Below, piece by piece: positions 58,305 to 64,000 of a stretch of DNA of 64,000 nucleotides. The stretch spans positions 124,001-188,000 of the forward strand of contig NZ_CP029427.2 of the NCBI RefSeq assembly GCF_002266465.3, given 5' to 3'. Origin of the DNA: Bradyrhizobium symbiodeficiens (GTDB lineage Bacteria; Pseudomonadota; Alphaproteobacteria; Rhizobiales; Xanthobacteraceae). Each line of letters starts with the position of its first letter. The first letter of the stretch is position 1. The notes under the pieces are model-generated. The model did not search any database. It saw only the letters and a program-made list of their open reading frames with translations, and was not told the origin of the DNA. Position numbers and translations under genes: made by a program.

Positions 58305-59843
58305 ATGGTTCAGCGGGTTTCCACCGTCGCCTTTGAGGGGATCGAGGCCCGTGCGGTCGACGTGCAGGTGCAGGTCGCGCCCGGTTTGCCGGCGTTCGCG
58401 ATCGTCGGCCTGCCGGACAAGGCGGTGTCGGAGGCGCGCGAGCGGGTGCGCTCGGCGCTGATCGCCTCGGGGCTGGCGCTGCCGGCGCGCCGGATCATCG
58501 TCAATCTGGCGCCGGCCGACCTCCCGAAGGAAGGCAGCCATTACGATCTACCGATCGCGCTCGGGCTGATGGCGGCGATCGGCGCGATCCCGCCGGATGC
58601 ACTGACCGGCTTCACCGTGCTCGGCGAGCTCGGTCTCGACGGCTCGATCGCGCCCGTGGCCGGCGTTCTTCCCGCCGCGTTCGGCGCCAATATGCGCGAG
58701 GAAGGGCTGATCTGCCCAGCCTCGTGCGGTTCCGAAGCGGCGTGGGCGAGCCCGGACATCCAGATCATCGCGGCAAGCTCGCTGATCCAGATCGCCAACC
58801 ACTTCAAGGGCACGCAGGTGCTGTCGCGGCCGTCGCCGAAGGTGCACGAGCCCGCCGCCTCCACACTCGATTTGCGCGACATCAAGGGTCAGGAAAGCGC
58901 CAAACGGGCGCTGGAGATCGCGGCCGCAGGCGGCCATCATCTGCTCATGATCGGCGCGCCCGGCGCCGGCAAATCGATGCTGGCGGCGCGGCTGCCCTCG
59001 ATCCTGCCGCCGCTGTCGCCGGGCGAACTGCTGGAGGTCTCGATGATCGCCTCCGTGGCCGGCGAGATCAAGGACGGCGCGCTGACCGCGCGGCGGCCAT
59101 TCCGCTCGCCGCATCATTCCGCGAGCATGGCCGCGCTCACCGGCGGCGGCATGCGCGCAAAACCCGGCGAGATCTCGCTGGCGCATCAGGGCGTGCTGTT
59201 CCTCGACGAATTGCCGGAGTTTGATCCGCGCGTGCTGGATTCGCTGCGGCAGCCTCTGGAGAACGGCGAGGTCGCGGTGTCGCGCGCCAATCATCGCGTC
59301 ACTTACCCCGCGCGCTTCATGCTGGTCGCAGCGATGAATCCGTGCCGCTGCGGCAACGCCTTCGAGCCCGGCTATGCCTGCAAGCGCGGCCGCCTCGATC
59401 GCTGCACCGGCGACTACCAGGCGCGCATCTCCGGCCCGCTGATGGACCGGATCGATCTGCGCATCGAAGTTCCCGCCGTGACCGCCGCCGATCTGATCCT
59501 GCCGCCGCCGGCGGAAGGCTCCGCCGAAGTCGCCGCCCGTGTGGCGGCCGCGCGCGACATCCAGCTCGCGCGTTATGCCGATGCCGGCCTGCCCAAGGTT
59601 CGCACCAATGCCGAAGCCCCGGCCTCCGTGCTGGAAGAGATCGCAAAGCCGGACGCGCAAGGCCAGAAGCTGCTGCGCGAAGCCGCCGAAACCATGCGGC
59701 TGTCGGCGCGCGGCTATCACCGCGTGCTGCGGGTGGCGCGCACGCTCGCCGACCTCGATCGCGCCGACAAGATCGGCCGGTTGCATCTGGCCGAAGCGCT
59801 GTCCTACCGCGCACTCGCGGAGGATGTGCGGCAGCTGGCTTGA
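58305..59843 (+). CDS. comM: YifB/ComM-family Mg-chelatase-like AAA+ ATPase
   Basis: 512 residues from ATG 58305 (MVQRVSTVAFEGIEARAVDVQ). An upstream open stretch is not used. N-terminal Lon-like ChlI domain, then the AAA+ core with Walker A GAPGAGKSM near residue 223, FRSPHH near 265, LFLDELPEF (Walker B) near 299 and a Cys-rich segment (NPCRCGNAFEPGYACKRG) near 345. ComM drives branch migration during natural transformation in Vibrio; the role in rhizobia is unproven. Confidence 0.9.
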   Translation: MVQRVSTVAFEGIEARAVDVQVQVAPGLPAFAIVGLPDKAVSEARERVRSALIASGLALPARRIIVNLAPADLPKEGSHYDLPIALGLMAAIGAIPPDALTGFTVLGELGLDGSIAPVAGVLPAAFGANMREEGLICPASCGSEAAWASPDIQIIAASSLIQIANHFKGTQVLSRPSPKVHEPAASTLDLRDIKGQESAKRALEIAAAGGHHLLMIGAPGAGKSMLAARLPSILPPLSPGELLEVSMIASVAGEIKDGALTARRPFRSPHHSASMAALTGGGMRAKPGEISLAHQGVLFLDELPEFDPRVLDSLRQPLENGEVAVSRANHRVTYPARFMLVAAMNPCRCGNAFEPGYACKRGRLDRCTGDYQARISGPLMDRIDLRIEVPAVTAADLILPPPAEGSAEVAARVAAARDIQLARYADAGLPKVRTNAEAPASVLEEIAKPDAQGQKLLREAAETMRLSARGYHRVLRVARTLADLDRADKIGRLHLAEALSYRALAEDVRQLA

Positions 59844-59943
59844 TCATTCCACGCCATCAACCCGGCGGTAACGAGTTTCCTTTACGCTCTGCAAACCATA
59901 AGGCCCACTGAGTTCCCGTACCGGGCCCGGCGAGTAGAGCGTC

Positions 59944-60417
59944 ATGTTGCGTTTCAAGATCCTGGCCTCGGTTGTTCCCTTGTTGGCGGCTGCGGTGTTC
60001 GCGCGCTCGGAGATCGGATCGGTCTCGCATCCCTGCATCGCCCTCGGCGAAACCTCGATCGAGCTCACCTCGCTGTTCTGGACCGCCGGCGTCCATGTCG
60101 CCTTCACCGAAGATCCCGCCCGGGCCACGGTGCGGGTTCAGATCACCGACGATGCCGACGCCGCGGACTTTGTCGTGGTCGACGACGGTCTCGGGTCCGA
60201 GCCGGAGTCCTGCCAGGCCAATCCCTCGACGCGCCTGGTCTCGATTGCCGCTCAGCCCGTCGATGGCGGCCAGGTGATCTATCTCTCCACTGAGGGTCCG
60301 GCGGATTACCGCATCTATGTGCGCTCGAAGTCGTTTTCGCAGCGCGAGGCCGCGGCGCTGATCGTCGGCGCCCATGGCGGCCATCGCCCGCTCCCGCTTC
60401 AGGCCGCTTCGCTCTGA
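59944..60417 (+). CDS. Secreted protein of unknown function
   Basis: A 157-residue protein with a hydrophobic N-terminus (about residues 5-20, ILASVVPLLAAAVFA) that could be a signal peptide or anchor. The rest is a beta-rich domain with two cysteines (HPCIALG and ESCQAN). No family recognised. It lies between comM and a hybrid histidine kinase in the same direction, 145 bp before the kinase start. Confidence 0.6.
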   Translation: MLRFKILASVVPLLAAAVFARSEIGSVSHPCIALGETSIELTSLFWTAGVHVAFTEDPARATVRVQITDDADAADFVVVDDGLGSEPESCQANPSTRLVSIAAQPVDGGQVIYLSTEGPADYRIYVRSKSFSQREAAALIVGAHGGHRPLPLQAASL

Positions 60418-60562
60418 CGCGCGCCGGGATCTTGAGGCGTTAACACCTCGTCAACCCTGTTTGGAGGCGACGCCAAAGCCTCAAGCTGTTCGCAAGGTCG
60501 GCGCGACATCGTCGCAGCCGGCGGGTGGCAGGATTCCACAAAAAGAGTCGGGGTCGGTGGCG

Positions 60563-62788
60563 ATGGGTCGGACGTTCCGGATCAAGGTGCGCATGCGCCG
60601 CTTCAGGCGACAGCATCCCCGTATCGCCTTCGCGATCCGCTCCTTCATGATTTTCTCGGCGACCTTCGGCGGCGCCTACGGTTTCGTGTCCGGCAGCCGG
60701 TCCGAGAACTCCGGTTACGATCCCTACACCTTTGCGATCGGCGCGAGCTTCCTGTTCGCGCTCGCTTGCCTCGGTCTTGCGACGCTGAGCATGCGCCTGC
60801 GCTTCGTGAACAAGCGGCTGCGTACGCTTGCCGCCCACAACGAGGCGCTGATCGATCGCAATTGGGAGCTGAAGGAAGCGGAAGAACGCGCCCGCAGCCT
60901 GTTCGAGCAGCAGGGCGACCTCATCGTGCTGCGCGCTACCGATGGCCGCATCACCTTTGCCAACGACGCCTATTGCACGCTGGCAGCACAGGCGCGCAGC
61001 GCGCTGGTCGGCACGCGTTTCGATTTCGACCTGCTGGAGCAGGGCGACAGCGCCCGCGAGAGCAGCGGCACACGCATCCACGACCAGAAGATCGCAACCC
61101 CGCTCGGCGCGCGCTGGATCGCCTGGCGCGAAAGCTATGTCCGCCTCGATGCCGGACAGCCCGCCGAATTGCAGAGCGTGGGGCGCGACGTCACCGACCG
61201 CACCGAGACCGAACGCGCCCTGTCCGACGCGCGCGACCAGGCCGACGCCGCCAACCGTGCCAAATCGCGCTTCCTCGCGATGGCCTCGCACGAAATCCGC
61301 ACCCCCCTGAACGGCATCATCGGCATGGGCGGCCTCCTGCTCGACACCACGCTGACCCAGGAGCAGGCGACCTATGCCAAAGCGGTGAAAACCTCGGGCG
61401 AAGCCTTAATGGCGCTGATCGAGGAACTGCTCGATTATTCCAAGATCGAGGCCGGCAAGCTCGATCTCGAACAGCGTCCCTTCGCGCTCTCGACCCTGAT
61501 CGAGGAGATCACCGAGCTGCTCGCGCCGCGCGCGCAGGCCAAGTCGCTCGAGATCGCCGCCTATGTCGACGAACGCCTGCCGCTCGAGGTGGTCGGCGAT
61601 GCCGCGCGGCTGCGCCAGGTGCTGCTCAACCTCGCCGGCAACGCCATCAAGTTCACAAGCATCGGCGGCGTCGCGCTGATCGTCGAGCCAGGCATCTGGC
61701 CGAACGAGATCAGCTTCCTGGTCCGCGACACCGGCATCGGCATTGCGCCGGAGGCGCAGCAGCGCATCTTCCGCGAATTCGAGCAGGCCGACGAACGCAT
61801 CGCCCGCACCTATGGCGGCACCGGGCTTGGCCTTTCCATCAGCGAGCGCATCGTCAAGCGCATGGGCGGCCGGATCACGCTCGTGAGCGAGCCGGGCAAA
61901 GGTTCGACCTTCGAGATCGCGGTGCCGCTACCGCCGTCGCAAGCCAGCGCGGGGCAGACGGCCTTTCCAAGCCCCGACCTCGCCGGCAAGTCGATGCTTC
62001 TCGTCGCCGACGGCATCGAGGCCTCGCTGATCGCGCGACGCCTCGAGCGCTGGGGTGGCCAGACCTGCATGGTTGCGGATGTGGCGGTCGCCGAAGCGCT
62101 GCTGCCGGAACGCTCATGGCACGCGGTGCTGATCGATCGTGCGGTCGGCCCCGCCGCGGCCGACCAGCTGGGCGAAATGGCCCGTGCGCATGCGCTGCAG
62201 CGTCTCGTGCTGCTGACGTCGGGCTCGCGCCATGAAAAGCTGTCGCCGGCCTTCACCGGCTTTCTGGTGAAGCCGTTGCGGGCGGCCTCGCTCGCTGCGC
62301 GCCTCGCGCTGACGCCGGAGGTCGCCTCACCAGATCTCGCGCCGGAACCGCCGGCTGACGCCGCCGGCGCGGCCGCTTCGAAAGGCCTGTCGATCCTCGT
62401 CGCCGAGGACAATGAGATCAATGCGCTGTTGATGCGCTCGCTGCTGACGAAGCTCGGCCATCGCGTCGTCATCGCGGTGCACGGCGAGGCCGCGCTGGAG
62501 TCCTGGCTCGCCGCATCATCGGCCGGCACGCCCTATGATCTCGTGCTGATGGACATCCAGATGCCACAGCTCGACGGCATCGAGGCGACCAAGCGCATCC
62601 GCGCGCATGAGGCCGCGACCGGCGGCCACCACACGCCGATCCTCGCACTCACCGCCAATACTCTGGTGGAGGATCGCTATGCCTGCTTCGAGGCAGGCAT
62701 GAATGGATTCCTGATCAAGCCGCTCGATCGCGACAAGTTGGACGAAGCGCTGGCAGGTCTTGCGGCGTCACGGCGGCTGGCCGTCTGA
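60563..62788 (+). CDS. Hybrid sensor histidine kinase with PAS and response-regulator domains
   Basis: 741 residues from ATG 60563; GTG 60557 is a possible alternative. There are two membrane helices at about residues 20-45 and 55-78, a PAS-like domain (about 110-220), HisKA with His243 in ASHEIRTPLN, and a HATPase domain ending near 460 (YGGTGLGLS). A degenerate receiver-like domain (about 470-600, retaining LID and VKPLR) precedes a canonical receiver with Asp664 (MDIQMPQLDG) and KPLD. It is a membrane sensor with internal phosphorelay. The signal and partner are unknown. Confidence 0.88.
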   Translation: MGRTFRIKVRMRRFRRQHPRIAFAIRSFMIFSATFGGAYGFVSGSRSENSGYDPYTFAIGASFLFALACLGLATLSMRLRFVNKRLRTLAAHNEALIDRNWELKEAEERARSLFEQQGDLIVLRATDGRITFANDAYCTLAAQARSALVGTRFDFDLLEQGDSARESSGTRIHDQKIATPLGARWIAWRESYVRLDAGQPAELQSVGRDVTDRTETERALSDARDQADAANRAKSRFLAMASHEIRTPLNGIIGMGGLLLDTTLTQEQATYAKAVKTSGEALMALIEELLDYSKIEAGKLDLEQRPFALSTLIEEITELLAPRAQAKSLEIAAYVDERLPLEVVGDAARLRQVLLNLAGNAIKFTSIGGVALIVEPGIWPNEISFLVRDTGIGIAPEAQQRIFREFEQADERIARTYGGTGLGLSISERIVKRMGGRITLVSEPGKGSTFEIAVPLPPSQASAGQTAFPSPDLAGKSMLLVADGIEASLIARRLERWGGQTCMVADVAVAEALLPERSWHAVLIDRAVGPAAADQLGEMARAHALQRLVLLTSGSRHEKLSPAFTGFLVKPLRAASLAARLALTPEVASPDLAPEPPADAAGAAASKGLSILVAEDNEINALLMRSLLTKLGHRVVIAVHGEAALESWLAASSAGTPYDLVLMDIQMPQLDGIEATKRIRAHEAATGGHHTPILALTANTLVEDRYACFEAGMNGFLIKPLDRDKLDEALAGLAASRRLAV

Positions 62789-62894
62789 TCCGGAATTTCG
62801 CGGGAACCTTCATCGCGGCGACAATCGATAATTGAAATCGGCCGCATTGCGCGTCACCATAGCTGGGGGCGTTTTGCAACGAAGGACTTTGCGC

Positions 62895-63524
62895 ATGAAC
62901 GTGCTTTGCCGCCTCGCACTCGTTGTTTTTCTCGCTGGAATGTCCCGCCCCGCCGTAGCCGATACGCCGGAGCTCATCGCCTCGCTCAAGCAAGGCGGCT
63001 TTGTCCTGATCTTTCGGCACACCGCCACCGACGACAGCCAGAAGGATGTTTACCCCTTCAAGTTCGACGACATGAGCGCGCAGCGCCAGCTCAGCGACAA
63101 GGGCAGGGACATGGCACGACAGATTGGGACGGCCGTGAAGGAGCGTGCGATCCCGATCGGCGATGTCTATACCAGCCGGCTCAACCGCGCGATCGAGGCC
63201 GGCAAACTGATCACCGGCCGCGAGGTCAAGCCGGTTGACGCCTTGACGGACAGCAGCAACGCCAGCGCATCGGGAATGGCAAACCCGACCGGTGCCAATG
63301 CAAAGGCCGGACAGGCTGTGCGTCAGCTCGTCGACGCGCCGCCGAGTGCCGGAACCAACACCTTCCTGGTCACCCACAAGACCAACATCGCCGATGCCTT
63401 CGGTAAGGAGGCCGGCGACGTGCAGGAAGGAGAAGCTTTCGTCTACAAGGCCGGCTCCTCGGGCTCCGCCACCTTTGCTGGACGCATCAAAATCGCCGAT
63501 TGGACAGCGAAGACCGGCAAGTGA
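62895..63524 (+). CDS. Periplasmic histidine phosphatase family protein
   Basis: 209 residues from ATG 62895, with a signal peptide (MNVLCRLALVVFLAGM...AVADT, cleavage near 23). The catalytic motif is FRHTATD (RHx) near residue 43. A second region with TSRLNRAIEAG near 100 and VTHKTNI near 165 carries the second His. Such enzymes remove phosphate from sugars, lipids or proteins in the periplasm. The RHT motif deviates from the common RHG, as in several exported family members. The substrate is unknown. Confidence 0.75.
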   Translation: MNVLCRLALVVFLAGMSRPAVADTPELIASLKQGGFVLIFRHTATDDSQKDVYPFKFDDMSAQRQLSDKGRDMARQIGTAVKERAIPIGDVYTSRLNRAIEAGKLITGREVKPVDALTDSSNASASGMANPTGANAKAGQAVRQLVDAPPSAGTNTFLVTHKTNIADAFGKEAGDVQEGEAFVYKAGSSGSATFAGRIKIADWTAKTGK

Positions 63525-63544
63525 CCGAACGCGGCGGCCGGTGC

Positions 63545-63582
63545 GACGGAGGCGGAGCGTGACTTGCCGCTCCGCCTCCGTC
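63545..63582 (+). terminator. Strong hairpin after the histidine phosphatase gene
   Basis: GACGGAGGCGGAGCG pairs perfectly with CGCTCCGCCTCCGTC (15 bp) around an 8-nt loop. It begins 20 bp after the stop codon. There is no long T-run. Confidence 0.6.
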
Positions 63583-63629
63583 CTGTGATACCAACGTCCC
63601 GATGGGTGCGACTGGAGGACCGGCGACAC

Positions 63630-64000
63630 GTGAAAACATCGGAAGACCGCTCATTCCTGGTCTGGCTTGGCGTCATCTCCATCGCGTTCGGCTGGGTGCT
63701 TTGGCCATTTTCCGGCGCATTGCTGTGGGCCACGCTGCTGGCGATCATTTTCGCGCCATTCTATCGACGGTGCCTGGAAACATTGCCGGGATGGCATAAT
63801 CTCGCCGCACTTTTCACCGTGATCGTCGTGGTCGTCATGGTCCTGATCCCCATCGGGGTCGTGATCGCTTCGCTCGTCGACCAAGGTGGCGAGGTGGTTC
63901 AGCGCGTTCAGACCGGCGAGATCGATCTGACTCATCCGCTACAGCAACTGAAAGCCGCGCTGCCGGACTGGGCCGTGTCGATGTCGGATCGCCTGGCCGG
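63630..64000 (+). CDS. AI-2E family transporter (partial, cut by window end)
   Basis: GTG 63630, preceded by GGAGG 11 nt upstream, opens a frame to the window end (123 codons). The translation VKTSEDRSFLVWLGVISIAF... shows three hydrophobic helices, the pattern WPFSGALLWATLLAIIFAPFYRR and HNLAALFTVIVVVVMVLIPIGVV, and then the start of the amphipathic segment characteristic of the AI-2E/PerM family. The family includes sodium-proton antiporters and putative autoinducer exporters; the substrate is not known. The rest of the gene lies outside the window. Confidence 0.8.
   Translation, partial: MKTSEDRSFLVWLGVISIAFGWVLWPFSGALLWATLLAIIFAPFYRRCLETLPGWHNLAALFTVIVVVVMVLIPIGVVIASLVDQGGEVVQRVQTGEIDLTHPLQQLKAALPDWAVSMSDRLA

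Overview
The window is high-GC chromosomal DNA, about 64% by eye, from an alphaproteobacterium of the Rhizobiales, most probably Bradyrhizobium or a close relative. The grounds are the individual protein sequences, the dnaK-dnaJ-pmtA gene order known from Bradyrhizobium japonicum, a sigma32-type dnaKJ promoter with no CIRCE element, the lptC-lptA pair, the alphaproteobacterial block (lipoprotein activator)-rsmI-yraN-gshB, and many palindromic intergenic repeats typical of that genus. Most of the window is core genome. I see no prophage, CRISPR array, intact transposon or rRNA operon.

Layout, left to right. 1-3646 (minus): ubiA-like prenyltransferase, a short RNase D, lptC and lptA (LPS export). 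3908-6358: an MFS transporter followed in frame by a serine-recombinase remnant, a small secreted protein, and tRNA-Leu(CAG). 6510-10595: an NDUFA9-like NAD-binding protein, then on the minus strand uppP, dprE1-like and dprE2-like. 10765-14956: a GST-fold FzlA-like protein, queG, a thioesterase, an NTF2-like protein and an alpha/beta hydrolase. 15203-21604: the translation block infC (probable AUU start), rpmI, rplT, pheS, pheT, then a TauE exporter. 21613-28662: Tat-exported flavin amine oxidase, YiiX-like cysteine hydrolase, csoR/copA copper pair with a shared palindromic operator, nikR, CysZ/EI24-like membrane protein. 28669-33711: EmrAB-type efflux pair, nth, DUF2244, AraC-Ogt fusion.

33820-41137 (all minus): gpmA, dapB, DUF1330, pyrF, FMN reductase, pmtA, dnaJ, dnaK. 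41530-48154: secreted protein, exported nicotinamidase, grpE and hrcA (minus), then rph, rdgB and hemW. 48306-52167: lipoprotein activator (minus), rsmI-yraN-gshB. 52525-58077: Tad/Flp pilus genes cpaBCDE, tadD-like and a PilZ protein. 58305-64000: comM/yifB, a small secreted protein, a hybrid histidine kinase, a periplasmic histidine phosphatase, and the start of an AI-2E family transporter cut by the window edge.

The most interesting functional theme is a polyprenyl-phosphate arabinose (DPA-type) donor pathway spread over 2321-10595. It comprises a HAD-UbiA phosphoribosyltransferase-like protein, a DprE1/DprE2 epimerase pair and UppP. This is a route best known from mycobacteria, here in a Gram-negative, and the DprE1-like enzyme has alanine where mycobacterial DprE1 has the benzothiazinone-reactive cysteine. 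Other points are the sigma32 dnaKJ promoter, the CsoR operator, a probable AUU start for infC, an incomplete Tad locus, an exported nicotinamidase, and about a dozen palindromic intergenic repeats of at least six families.
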